Shown: positions 44,525-52,657 of the stretch, piece by piece | How the letters are laid out: the number at the start of each line of letters is the position of its first letter | Numbering within the stretch: the first letter of the stretch is position 1 | Assembly (NCBI GenBank): GCA_049518415.1 | Contig: JBEKRX010000059.1 | Coordinates: forward strand, 1-64,000 | Reading direction: 5' to 3' | DNA length: 64,000 bases | Source of the DNA: CAVQND01 sp049518415 | GTDB taxonomy: Bacteria > Verrucomicrobiota > Verrucomicrobiia > Limisphaerales > UBA8199 | Notes under the pieces: generated by a model | Databases searched by the model: none | What the model was told of the DNA's origin: nothing | The model's input: only the letters and a program-made list of their open reading frames with translations | Translations under genes and position numbers: made by a program

Positions 44525-44622
44525 AGTGGGGCAGGCGTCCCGCCTGCCATCAAGGCGTCTCGCCCTTGAAACCAACGCCGGCCTGACGCCCGCGCCGGCA
44601 GGCGGGACGCCTGCCCCACTAC
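44525..44622. repeat. 98-bp palindrome, copy B (inverse orientation)
   Basis: It is nearly the exact reverse complement of 48754-48849 and related to 25928-26025. The ends are AGTGGGGCAGGCGTCCC and GGGACGCCTGCCCCACT; the centre contains CTCGCCCTTGAAACCAACGCC. It lies in the gap between the glycosyltransferase and oxidoreductase genes. It lacks the 55-base left extension that copies A and C share. Confidence 0.85.
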
Positions 44623-44725
44623 CGTTGCCGCCAGGTTCACGGTCCCACGACGGGCTGGTAAGACCGTGGAGGCTGCCGCAGACGGTTATTTTGGCGACAC
44701 TTCGTCAGGCCAAGTGGCAAGCGCA

Positions 44726-46165
44726 TCAGGCTTCCCAACCCGGGCGGTTGGTGCGTTTAACGAAGCGTGCGGCCTCGGGGATGTTGCGCGAGCGCATCCG
44801 GGGGCCGTCCCACAGCATGCGCCGCCCGACGCCGACGCGCAAGGCGACGCAGCCGAGGAGAATGACTTCGGCCAGGTAGGCGGCGATATCGAAGTTGGAG
44901 TAGGCGGCAGTGCCGTCTTTCATCATGCGGAACCATTCCTGCATGTGGCCGGGGGAGCGAGGGATGGATTGGGGGATGGGTTTGCAGGCGGGGTGCTGAT
45001 TGCCATTCTGGTAGCCGTCCTCGCCGTTAAGCCACAAAAAGAACTGGGAGCCGTAGTCGTCTGGGGAGAAGAGCTTGCCCTTTTCACCGATGATCAGGGC
45101 GCCGCTGCCCGGCAGGGAGTCACTGACTGACTTGAGGATTTCTTTGATGGCTTCCTGGTTCGGGCGGAGCGGTTTGACGGAGCGGTCGCCTGGATTACCG
45201 TCGTACCACCAGAACTTAAGCGGGGGCAGGCCCTCGCGCGCCGGGAACTCGAAGCGGATGCGGGAGGTCTTGGGGAAAGTTTCGGGATAAAGCTGGGAGG
45301 CCTCTTCGCATTCGACGACGTTAGGATAGCCGAGTTTGAGCGCGCGGAAAGGCATGTTGACGGTGTGGCAGGCCATGTCGCCCAGGGCGCCGGTGCCGAA
45401 ATCGAACCAACCGCGCCAGGCGAAGGGGTGATAAACGCCTTTCTTGAAAGGGCGCACCGGGGCCGGGCCGAGCCACACGTCCCAATCCAGAGAGTCAGGG
45501 ACCGGGTCTTCGCCCTCGGGCCGATTGAGTCCCTGGGGCCAGATGGGGCGATTGGACCAGACATGGCATTGGAGGGGGCGGCCGATGACGCCGGCCTGGA
45601 TGACCTCGACGGCGCGGCGCAGACCGGATTCGGCGCTGCCCTGGTTGCCCATCTGGGTGGCCAGCTTCTTATCTTTGGCCAGTTGCCGCGCCTGCCGGGC
45701 CTCAGCGACGGTCTGCACCAGCGGTTTCTGGCAGAAGCAGTGCTTGCCCATCTTCATGGCGCGAATGGCGGCGATGCCGTGATTATGGTCGGGCGTCGAA
45801 ACGGTGACCGCGTCGATGCTTTTTTCCATCTCCGCGAGCAGCTTGCGGTAGTCCTGGTACTGCTTGAGGTCGGGGAATTTCTCGGCAAACTGCTTGGCCT
45901 TCTTGGCCAGGCTGTTCTTGTCCACATCGCAGATGGCTACAATGTTGCCGCCGCAGCCGGCGGCGTCGCTGCTGTCACTGTCGCCCTTGCCGTCGACGCC
46001 GATGCAGGCGACGTTGATGCGGTCATTGGCGCCCAGGACGCGGCCGACGTAAGGGAAGGCGAGCGTGGTGGCGCCGACCGCCAGGGTCGTGCGGCTGAGG
46101 AATTGGCGGCGTGTGAAGGTGAAGGAGTTTGGTTTAGCGCTGAGGTCTAAAGTCGTTTTTTGCAT
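44726..46165 (-). CDS. Tat-exported Gfo/Idh/MocA-family oxidoreductase
   Basis: A 479-residue oxidoreductase with a twin-arginine signal (FTRRQFLSRTTLAVGATTLAFP), so it is folded with its nicotinamide cofactor before export. The Rossmann start RINVACIGVDGKGDSDSS has an altered glycine pattern, followed by VTVSTPDHNHGIAAIRAMKMGKHCFCQKPLVQTVAEAR, the EKP/QKP motif of the family (Gln replaces the usual Glu), and a C-terminal domain with WRGWFDFGTGALGDMACHTVN. Such exported members are very common in PVC bacteria and act on sugars or inositols. ATG 46165 gives the signal peptide start; eleven residues could precede. It has no operon partner and is divergent from the transporter at 46315. Confidence 0.9.
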   Translation of the reverse strand: MQKTTLDLSAKPNSFTFTRRQFLSRTTLAVGATTLAFPYVGRVLGANDRINVACIGVDGKGDSDSSDAAGCGGNIVAICDVDKNSLAKKAKQFAEKFPDLKQYQDYRKLLAEMEKSIDAVTVSTPDHNHGIAAIRAMKMGKHCFCQKPLVQTVAEARQARQLAKDKKLATQMGNQGSAESGLRRAVEVIQAGVIGRPLQCHVWSNRPIWPQGLNRPEGEDPVPDSLDWDVWLGPAPVRPFKKGVYHPFAWRGWFDFGTGALGDMACHTVNMPFRALKLGYPNVVECEEASQLYPETFPKTSRIRFEFPAREGLPPLKFWWYDGNPGDRSVKPLRPNQEAIKEILKSVSDSLPGSGALIIGEKGKLFSPDDYGSQFFLWLNGEDGYQNGNQHPACKPIPQSIPRSPGHMQEWFRMMKDGTAAYSNFDIAAYLAEVILLGCVALRVGVGRRMLWDGPRMRSRNIPEAARFVKRTNRPGWEA

Positions 46166-46314
46166 GTTAAGGTAACAAGTTGGACGCGATAATGGCATAA
46201 GCGCGGAAACAATTCAACAACGTTTCTGCGAAGAAATGAGAGGCACCGTCGGGCGCGTCGTCTGGTCTTTCCTTGTTTGATGGGCGCGGTGGTGTGGGTA
46301 TGATTTGGGGGCAG

Positions 46315-48642
46315 ATGTTTGAGCACCGCACAGAGCCGTTGCAACCGCGCCAGACTTTTTCTGCGGGGCACTCGCCGGCAGCCCCGGCCGTGCGGCCTGC
46401 ATTTCTGAGCCGGTTCACGGTCCTGGGGGGCGCGGTGCGCGAGTTGTGGATCGTGTTCGCTGCCAAGCTGCTGGGGATCGTGGCTTACAGCGTGATGAAC
46501 ACGACCTTCGTGCTCTGGCTGTCGTACGACCTGGGTTACAGCGACGAGCGGGCGGGGGTCGTGGTCGCGACCTGGAGCGCGGCGATGACGCTGTTGACGG
46601 TGTTCGTCGGCTCCTTGACGGATGCGATTGGGCTGCGCAAGGCCCTGCTCCTGGGGCTGGGGGTCTGCGTGGCGGCGCGCGGGGTGATGACGTTTACCAC
46701 GGTGAAATGGCTGGCCCTGGCGGGCGGCATGTTGCCGTTGGCGCTGGGCGAGGCCCTGGGCGTGCCGGTGCTGGTGGCCGGCGTGCGGCGCTACTCGACC
46801 ACCGCCCAGCGGTCGCTGGCGTTCGCGGTTTTTTACGCCGTGATGAACGGGGGATTCCTCATCGCGAATTTCATTTTCGATCATGTGCGCGCCAGCTTGG
46901 GGGAACCGCACGGCCACCTGGCAGTGCCCTGGCTGGGGCTGGACTTGACCACGTACCGGGTGCTTTTCCTGATCGGCTTCCTGTTCGAAGTGTCGGTGGT
47001 GCCGATTGTGTACTTTGCCTTGCGCGACGGTGTCGAGGCCACGGACGAGGGCGTGAAGATCACTGCCGAAGCGTCCAAGTATCCGCAGGCGAACCTCTGG
47101 GACGCCCTCCGCCTCACGGTGCGCGAGGCCTTGCGGGAGACCGTCCGCATCTTCGCCGGGTTATGGCGTCAGCCCGGCTTTTACAAGTTCCTGGCCTTTC
47201 TCACCTTGGCGGCGTTCGTGCGCCTGATTTTCATCCACATGTACTACACTTATCCCAAGTTCGGCATCCGGGAGTTGGGGGAAGGCGCGCCGGTGGGCCG
47301 TCTGTTCGCCATCAACTCCGTGCTGATCCTCTTCCTGGTACCCATCGTCGGCGGGCTGGCCCAGCGAATCTCCGCTTACCGGATGGTCAGCGTCGGCAGC
47401 GCCATCGCGGCGGCGTCGGTCTTTCTCATGGCCCTGCCGCCCCAATGGTTCCAGCCGCTGGCCGATGGCCGGTTGGGCCATGCCATCGCCAACGCCTGGC
47501 TCGGGGGCGACAGCCGGTTCTCGCCGGATGATTTTCGGGACTTGCCGGGGCTGGCCGCGAAGCTCCAATCCTCCGCGAATCCCGCAGCCGGGGCCCTCTA
47601 CCAGGCCCTGTCGGAAACCACGCGGGCGCTTTTGCGGGGAGAACTGCCGGCGCGGGCCGCCGGTTCCGGGCCGCGGCCCGGTTCCGCCCTGTTTGCCGCC
47701 GGGGAGATCAACGATGTGGCCGCCTTGGCCGCCAGGCTGCGGGACGATGCCAACGCGACGACCCGGCCGGTTTCGGAACTGGTTTGGAGAGGGTTTTCGC
47801 CGGCCAGCAGGGGGATGCTGGCCGATGCGAACTGCCCCGTGCCAAAACGGCAGGCGGTCCTGGCGGCGGAATTGAATCGCATTCTCCACAGCGGGAGTTT
47901 GTGGGAGGAGAAAGACGAGAGACGGTTTGCGGGGGTGGCCTTGTCCCAAGGGGCGCGCGCGCTCCTGGCCCAAGGCCCGGAGCAGCGCCAGGCGAAGGGG
48001 CTGCCCAACCAATCGTTGCTCCTGGGCCGATTGCTGCTCGAGGAGACCTACACCCGGGAACTGGCCCGGAGCGCTCACCCGGTGCGGGTCGCCCTGGCGC
48101 AAGACCTGAGCAAGATCATCAAGCGCGGCCCGCTCGACAGCCAGCCGGGCTTTGGCGCGCTGGCACTCCCGGCGCGAGACAAAGAACAACTGGCCCACAG
48201 GCCGCAGGGGCGCAAACTGGCGCGCCTGAACCGCCAGTTGCTGGAGGATGCGTTCCCGTGGGAAATCGCCAGGAACCGGCTCGGTGTTCCAGGCAGTGTC
48301 AACCCGTACTACGTTATGATTTTCCTCTACATCGTGTTGCTGTCGGTGGGGGAGTCGATGTACTCGCCCCGGCTCTATGAATACGCCGCCGCCATCGCGC
48401 CCAAGGGGCAGGAGGCCTCTTACATGTCGCTTTCCTATCTTCCCTTTTTCCTGGCCAAGCTGCCGGTGGCCATGTTTTCCGGGGTGCTGCTGGCCAGGTT
48501 CTGCCCGGAGATCGGCCCGCGGCACTCGGCGATGCTGTGGCTGATTATCGCGCTGAGCACTGCGGTAGCGCCCGTTGGCCTCATTGTTCTGCGCCGCTAC
48601 ATCCGGGTCCGGGAAGCGGGGCGGGAGGAGGCAGAGGAGTGA
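46315..48642 (+). CDS. MFS transporter with a ~275-residue insert made of duplicated A and B modules
   Basis: A 775-residue membrane protein with 12 predicted helices in the major facilitator arrangement (helix 1 LWIVFAAKLLGIVAYSVMNT; helix 4 LPLALGEALGVPVLVAGV; helix 12 LWLIIALSTAVAPVGLIVL). Between helices 9 and 10, residues about 384-660 form a soluble insert with two A-type pieces (DFRDLPGLAAKL; EINDVAALAARL) and two B-type pieces (LLLGRLLLEETYTRELA; LARLNRQLLEDAFPWEIA). The same modules, one copy each, occur in the OPA-type transporter at 21408. Loop 9-10 is periplasmic in MFS proteins. The substrate is unknown; the N-half resembles POT/AmpG-like carriers only loosely. The ATG at 46315 has GGGGG four bases upstream; 46300 is an alternative. 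Confidence 0.83.
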   Translation: MFEHRTEPLQPRQTFSAGHSPAAPAVRPAFLSRFTVLGGAVRELWIVFAAKLLGIVAYSVMNTTFVLWLSYDLGYSDERAGVVVATWSAAMTLLTVFVGSLTDAIGLRKALLLGLGVCVAARGVMTFTTVKWLALAGGMLPLALGEALGVPVLVAGVRRYSTTAQRSLAFAVFYAVMNGGFLIANFIFDHVRASLGEPHGHLAVPWLGLDLTTYRVLFLIGFLFEVSVVPIVYFALRDGVEATDEGVKITAEASKYPQANLWDALRLTVREALRETVRIFAGLWRQPGFYKFLAFLTLAAFVRLIFIHMYYTYPKFGIRELGEGAPVGRLFAINSVLILFLVPIVGGLAQRISAYRMVSVGSAIAAASVFLMALPPQWFQPLADGRLGHAIANAWLGGDSRFSPDDFRDLPGLAAKLQSSANPAAGALYQALSETTRALLRGELPARAAGSGPRPGSALFAAGEINDVAALAARLRDDANATTRPVSELVWRGFSPASRGMLADANCPVPKRQAVLAAELNRILHSGSLWEEKDERRFAGVALSQGARALLAQGPEQRQAKGLPNQSLLLGRLLLEETYTRELARSAHPVRVALAQDLSKIIKRGPLDSQPGFGALALPARDKEQLAHRPQGRKLARLNRQLLEDAFPWEIARNRLGVPGSVNPYYVMIFLYIVLLSVGESMYSPRLYEYAAAIAPKGQEASYMSLSYLPFFLAKLPVAMFSGVLLARFCPEIGPRHSAMLWLIIALSTAVAPVGLIVLRRYIRVREAGREEAEE

Positions 48643-48697
48643 GGGGGGGAGTGGGTGGGTGCAGGCGGCTCAGGCTGGCGGCTGCCGGTTCCTGGTC

Positions 48698-48865
48698 AGC
48701 TCCCACCTCCGAAACCGGACGCGCATAGGGGCCATGAACCGGGCGGCGGCGACAGTGGGGCAGGCGTCCCGCCTGCCGGCGCGGGCGTCAGGCCGGCGTT
48801 GGTTTCAAGGGCGAGACGCCCTGATGGCAGGCGGGACGCCTGCCCCACTACCTCGCGGTTCGCGG
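48698..48865. repeat. dispersed composite repeat, copy C (palindrome 48754-48849)
   Basis: This copy matches copy A (25872-26040) over its left flank and palindrome and is the reverse complement of copy B (44525-44622) over the palindrome. It fills most of the 290-base gap after the transporter gene. The long stem would form in RNA of either strand. There is no coding capacity that I would accept. Confidence 0.85.
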
Positions 48866-48932
48866 AAAGCGGCCAGGGCGGAAGAGGCCCGGGCGCCCTG
48901 GCGGGCAAAGGATGCGGTCAGAATTCGCCCTT

Positions 48933-49271
48933 TCATGTAGCGAGCAACTGTGGGCTGCGTTGGCGCACATCCGCCTGGCGTTCAGCCCGGGCGGCGGCGG
49001 CCTCGGCCCGCTCGTCGAACAAGACCGGGAAAAGCAGCAACGGATAGGGCGTCACCCAGGCCAGGGCCGCGGCTTCGTGGGCGGCGCGGCACAACTGGCT
49101 GTTAGCCTCGGGCTCCCAGACTTCTTCCAAGCGCTGGGCGAGCAACCGGCGTTTGAGCCGCTCCAGAGGGTCTGCCTCCTGCGCCCGAAACGGCGCCGGC
49201 GGGAGGGGTTTGATTTGAAACCCGGTCTCGGGCCTGAACTGGGCCCGTACCCGTCTATAGTTTGCTTTCAT
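48933..49271 (-). CDS. small conserved-looking protein, unknown function
   Basis: A 112-residue protein (MKANYRRVRAQFRPETGFQIKP). It has a basic N-terminus, a charged helical middle (PLERLKRRLLAQRLEEVW), a short hydrophobic piece with aromatic residues (ALAWVTPYPLLLFPVLFDE) and an Ala/Glu/Arg helix at the end. It is too short for a clear membrane helix and I recognise no family. The start at 49271 is the ATG that lacks the Pro-rich upstream extension (an ATG at 49313 would add 14 residues from the terminator-like region). A hairpin with T-run lies 46 bases upstream on the same strand, so its own promoter must be between or it is read through. Confidence 0.5.
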   Translation of the reverse strand: MKANYRRVRAQFRPETGFQIKPLPPAPFRAQEADPLERLKRRLLAQRLEEVWEPEANSQLCRAAHEAAALAWVTPYPLLLFPVLFDERAEAAAARAERQADVRQRSPQLLAT

Positions 49272-49316
49272 TGCGTTGTCTTTTTCTGGGGCCGCCCACC
49301 CGGGCGGCGCCATTCC

Positions 49317-49354
49317 AACAAAAAACCCGCGATTGACTGGTCATCGCGGGTTTT
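49317..49354 (-). terminator. intrinsic terminator on the minus strand
   Basis: Read on the minus strand, AAACCCGCGAT, an unpaired GACCAGTCA loop and ATCGCGGGTTTTTTG form an 11-base-pair stem followed by six T. It is 214 bases after the stop of porin 1 and 46 bases before the next minus-strand gene. It probably ends the porin transcript; a role as an attenuator for the small gene is a less likely alternative. Confidence 0.8.
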
Positions 49355-49371
49355 CTGGAAATCTGTAATTA

Positions 49372-49482
49372 CCAGTCAGGATTTTCCTGCCGCGACGCCC
49401 GGACGGCCAGCGGAACGAGGCCACCTGAACTTCTGTTCATCGGCTCGCCGACCGCACAGGCTGACTTGGATTGTAGTCGTCA
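49372..49482 (-). CDS. candidate short ORF (36 codons) between porin 1 and its terminator
   Basis: An ATG at 49482, preceded by AGGTTAGAAG, opens a 36-codon frame (MTTTIQVSLCGRRADEQ ... PGVAAGKS) ending at TGA just before the terminator hairpin. It is the only clear content of the 214-base stretch between the porin stop and the terminator. The peptide is basic and has no signal or helix motif. It could be a real small protein or only part of a long 3' untranslated region or sRNA; the evidence is weak. Confidence 0.22.
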
Positions 49483-49567
49483 TCTTCTAACCTGGGTTAA
49501 TAAACACCATTTCCGGGCAATTGTCAAGAAAAGCGCCGCTTCACAAAAATAGCGGATGGCAAGCAGG

Positions 49568-50767
49568 TCAGAATTTGAAGATGAGGTTCGCGGCCAGCAG
49601 GAAGGCGTTGTCAACGCCGTTGGCGAAGGGATTGCTGGCATCGGCCGCGTGGTCCCAGCGGAATTCGGCGCGGGCGATGACGTTTTTCCAGAGGTCATAC
49701 TGGACGGTTTGGGTGAGTGCGAATGCGCTCTTGGGCAAACCGGCGCCGGCCGCCGTGGCCGCCGCCGCCAGGTAGCCGCTTTGCGAGAAGTACTCGCCGC
49801 GGGTGTTGAAGGCGAGTTTTTCGGTCGCCTGCCAGTTGAGATAGAGGGCAGCGGCATTCTGGTAGCCCGAACTGGCGGGGGTTCCATTGATGGTGTTGGG
49901 GCCCAGGATGACGTAGTCGTAGGCAGCCCCCAGCTTCACGTTCGTAATCGGCGTATTGAGCGTTCCGCCGATGTAAAAGCTGGTCTTGTCCACCAGGTTG
50001 GCCGCGTCCCAGCCATTGATCACGCCGCCGGAAAGGGTCGAGCCCGACCAGGCGCCCGAGTTGGTGGGAGCGGCAAAGGCGAGCGAAGCCATGTAAGTCT
50101 TGAAGGACTCGGCCCTGGCCGGGGCGGTGTTGAAACTGCGGGAGTTGACGCCGGCGCTCCACGTGTCGCAAAGGCCAGCGTTCAACAGCAGGGAGGGGCA
50201 GAGCTGGTAGGCGGCGAGCCAGCCGGTCATCTGGGTCGGTTCGATGATGTAGCCGTAGGAGCGGGTGTAATTGGGGTTGTTGGCGGCCTCATAGACCTCG
50301 TAGCCGATGATCTCCGTGAAGGTGCCCAGCTTGAGGTCCAGCCCGTTTCCCAAGGGCGCGTGCAGCTCCAAGTAGGTGTCTTTCAGGCTGAAATCGCTCT
50401 GGGCCGCCTGCCTGGCGCCAAGGAAGGACGTATTGTAGCCGACCGCATCCGGCCCCAAGAGCAGCGTCGCATTATAACCCGCCGACCACGCTTCCTCCCC
50501 GGGGGTTTTGTTTAAAGTGAGGGCCACCACGTCCAGGTTGAAACCGTCCGCCTTGGTTCCGCCCGGCTGGCCATTCGGGGTGTAGGGCGGCAAGTTGGCG
50601 TTGCGGGTTCCAAGATTCCAGTGCGCCGAGGTATCGACGTAGCCGCTCAACGTGGTCGAGGAGAGCGCGGTTAGAACCGAGCTGGGCTTTTCTTCCGCCC
50701 AGGTTGCCGCCGGCGGGCTGAGCAGGCCGGCGCCAACCAAAGCCAGGGTCCAGGCATTGCACTTCAT
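49568..50767 (-). CDS. outer-membrane porin, bbp2/OmpL-like, paralogue 1
   Basis: A 399-residue protein with a signal peptide (TLALVGAGLLSPPAATWAEE), then LSSTTLSGYVDTSAHWNLG, alternating beta strands and a C-terminal Phe (NLIFKF), the signal for outer-membrane insertion. The motifs KADGFNLDVVALTLNK, GYEVYEAANNPNYTRSYGY and SDFSLKDTYLELHAPLG fit the putative beta-barrel porin-2 (bbp2) family of PVC bacteria and Acidobacteria. It likely forms a general or sugar channel. It lies downstream of a closely related porin on the same strand, separated by 378 bases with a terminator between, so each has its own transcript. Confidence 0.87.
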   Translation of the reverse strand: MKCNAWTLALVGAGLLSPPAATWAEEKPSSVLTALSSTTLSGYVDTSAHWNLGTRNANLPPYTPNGQPGGTKADGFNLDVVALTLNKTPGEEAWSAGYNATLLLGPDAVGYNTSFLGARQAAQSDFSLKDTYLELHAPLGNGLDLKLGTFTEIIGYEVYEAANNPNYTRSYGYIIEPTQMTGWLAAYQLCPSLLLNAGLCDTWSAGVNSRSFNTAPARAESFKTYMASLAFAAPTNSGAWSGSTLSGGVINGWDAANLVDKTSFYIGGTLNTPITNVKLGAAYDYVILGPNTINGTPASSGYQNAAALYLNWQATEKLAFNTRGEYFSQSGYLAAAATAAGAGLPKSAFALTQTVQYDLWKNVIARAEFRWDHAADASNPFANGVDNAFLLAANLIFKF

Positions 50768-51145
50768 AAGATCAGCTATCTTGAGTCTTGCCTTCCGTTA
50801 CCGCGCGCTGGAGGTAATGGATTCGGAAGCGACTACAACGCGGCTGAGCCGCGCACAAGGCACCTGCCATGCCAAGATCTTATCAAAACGTGTAAGTTAC
50901 TGCCCATAAGATAGTTACGCTTTCCCGAGTCTTCGGATGGCTAGGCCAATCAGTCCCTCCTTGCCCCGCGTGGTCAAAACTGGACAGCCCTGCCCTTGCC
51001 CATTGCCAGAGGCGATTTCCAAAAGTCGCGCCCTCTGAACGATCGGGCGTCCGCTGGGGAGGGCATCCGCTTGAGGCCGCTCTTCAACAAAAAAAACCCC
51101 TTCCAAATTGCTCGGAAGGGGTCTTGGGGCTGGGGCGAGGTCAGC
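50768..51145. other. inter-porin spacer
   Basis: Contains the terminator of porin 2 (51087-51124) and, to its left, presumably the promoter of porin 1. No gene is supported. A 63-codon minus-strand frame at 50915-51106 overlaps the terminator and has no family motif. Confidence 0.5.
51087..51124 (-). terminator. intrinsic terminator of porin 2
   Basis: On the minus strand ACCCCTTCC, loop GAGCAATTT and GGAAGGGGT form a 9-base-pair stem followed by TTTTTTTG. It begins about 22 bases after the porin 2 stop codon, which is the ideal position for termination. Confidence 0.9.
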
Positions 51146-52378
51146 TTAGAACTTGTAGATGATGTTGGCCGCCAGCATCCAGGCGTTCCTCAAGCTCCCA
51201 GGGGTAGTGGGGTCTGTGCCACCGTAAGCGCCCGCGCCGGTCAAAGAGTGATCCCAACGCAGTTCGAGGCGGCTGACGACGTTCTTCCACAGGTCATACT
51301 GGACCGTGCCGGTGAAAGCCATGACTTGCTGCGGGAAGAGGGCTGCCGTCGTGCCGCCCATACTCGTATTATACGCATTCGAGAGGAACTGTTGGCTGTC
51401 CTTAAAGTACTCCCCACGGAAGTGGAAGCTGAGCTTCTCGGTGGCCTGGACGGAGGCATAGCCGGCCACGGACCAGGTTTGGCCTGCGACGCCATAGAGG
51501 TCGAGGTAGTCAAGGGCGGCGCCCAGGCGGAGTTCTTTGATGGGGGTGGCAATGGTGGCCCCGGCATAATAGCTGGTCAGATCGCCGGTGGTGCCCGCCA
51601 TGCCGGCGGTGTGGTCGGAAAAGCCGCTGACGAACCCGGCATAGAGGGTGGAGCCGGCCAGGAATGACATGCTGTCCGGGGCGGTGAGGGCGACGGAGCC
51701 CATGTAGGTCTTGTAGGACTCGGCCTTGGTGGCGCCGGCAGGATTCAGCCCCCCCGACGCCCGCTCATTGATGGTCGGGCCAACGGTATTGGCCACGCCG
51801 GCCATGACGCTGAAGGCGGTGCCAAAACGATAGCTGGCCAACACACCCGTGTGGGTCTGCGGTTCGATCGAGTGGCCGTAGGAACGGGTGTAGTTGGGAT
51901 TGTTCGGGGATTCGACCGATTCGTAACCGATGACGCTGTCGAACACGCCGACCTTCCAGTCAATGCCGTTGCAGACGGGCATGTTGAGGGAGACGTAGGC
52001 CTGGCGGAGGGCGAAGTCCGAGGGCCCACTCCCAGAGATGATCGAGGTCGTCCCAAGGGTATTGGCGTCCGGTCCGAACCACAGGTCCGCGCGGTAGCCG
52101 GCAGACCAGGGCGTCTCGTCGAGCGGCTTATCGATCCTGAGCTGGACCACGTCCAGGTTGAAGCCGTCGGCCTTGCTGGGGCTGTTGAATTTGTAAGGCG
52201 GCAAGTTCTGGTTACCCGTGCCAAAGTTCCACTGCGCCGACGTGTCCACGTAACCGCCGATGGTGGTGGACGAGAGCGCCGTCGCAATGGCGCTGGCCTT
52301 TTCCTCGGCTTTGGCAGCGGACGCCAGGCTGACCACGCCGACGGCGGCCAGCGCTACGGTCCATTTATTAAACTTCAT
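51146..52378 (-). CDS. outer-membrane porin, bbp2/OmpL-like, paralogue 2
   Basis: A 410-residue sister of the previous porin: signal peptide (MKFNKWTVALAAVGVVSLASAAKAEE), LSSTTIGGYVDTSAQWNFG, KADGFNLDVVQLRIDKPLDE, GYRADLWFGPDANTLG, GYESVESPNNPNYTRSYGHS and C-terminal IIYKF. The start at 52378 is decided by GGAGG eight bases upstream; the frame is open further but without coding character. It likely forms an outer-membrane channel, and its intact ribosome site and strong terminator suggest high expression. It may be regulated differently from paralogue 1 because the 5' regions are not alike. It is divergent from the GspF/PilC gene. Confidence 0.9.
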   Translation of the reverse strand: MKFNKWTVALAAVGVVSLASAAKAEEKASAIATALSSTTIGGYVDTSAQWNFGTGNQNLPPYKFNSPSKADGFNLDVVQLRIDKPLDETPWSAGYRADLWFGPDANTLGTTSIISGSGPSDFALRQAYVSLNMPVCNGIDWKVGVFDSVIGYESVESPNNPNYTRSYGHSIEPQTHTGVLASYRFGTAFSVMAGVANTVGPTINERASGGLNPAGATKAESYKTYMGSVALTAPDSMSFLAGSTLYAGFVSGFSDHTAGMAGTTGDLTSYYAGATIATPIKELRLGAALDYLDLYGVAGQTWSVAGYASVQATEKLSFHFRGEYFKDSQQFLSNAYNTSMGGTTAALFPQQVMAFTGTVQYDLWKNVVSRLELRWDHSLTGAGAYGGTDPTTPGSLRNAWMLAANIIYKF

Positions 52379-52657
52379 TCGTTCCTCCGATCTTTTTGCA
52401 TATACTGTTACCTGTCTAACTATGCATCTGAAAGAGGGCAGATCCGGTCTGCCCTCGCACCAAAACCGGTGCTCTGGCGGCAATAGATAGGAAAAAGCCG
52501 CGGGTTTGACAACAAGATTTTTCGCCCAATTTTGTACAAAGCCTGTACCAACCTGAGGCATTGGCCAGGGGCCCCGGCGGGGCCACGAGACCGCCAGGCT
52601 GAGGTCTTTGGTTTTCTGGAACGAAGCCTGCTGGGCCTGACAGACGGTTACATCATT

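Noticed and set aside
42909..44879. 656-codon plus-strand open frame over the TPR glycosyltransferase
   Set aside because: Antisense shadow; includes a translated palindrome (copy B), a frequent false signal.
50915..51106. 63-codon minus-strand frame between the porins
   Set aside because: It starts inside the terminator of porin 2 and lacks a ribosome site and motifs.
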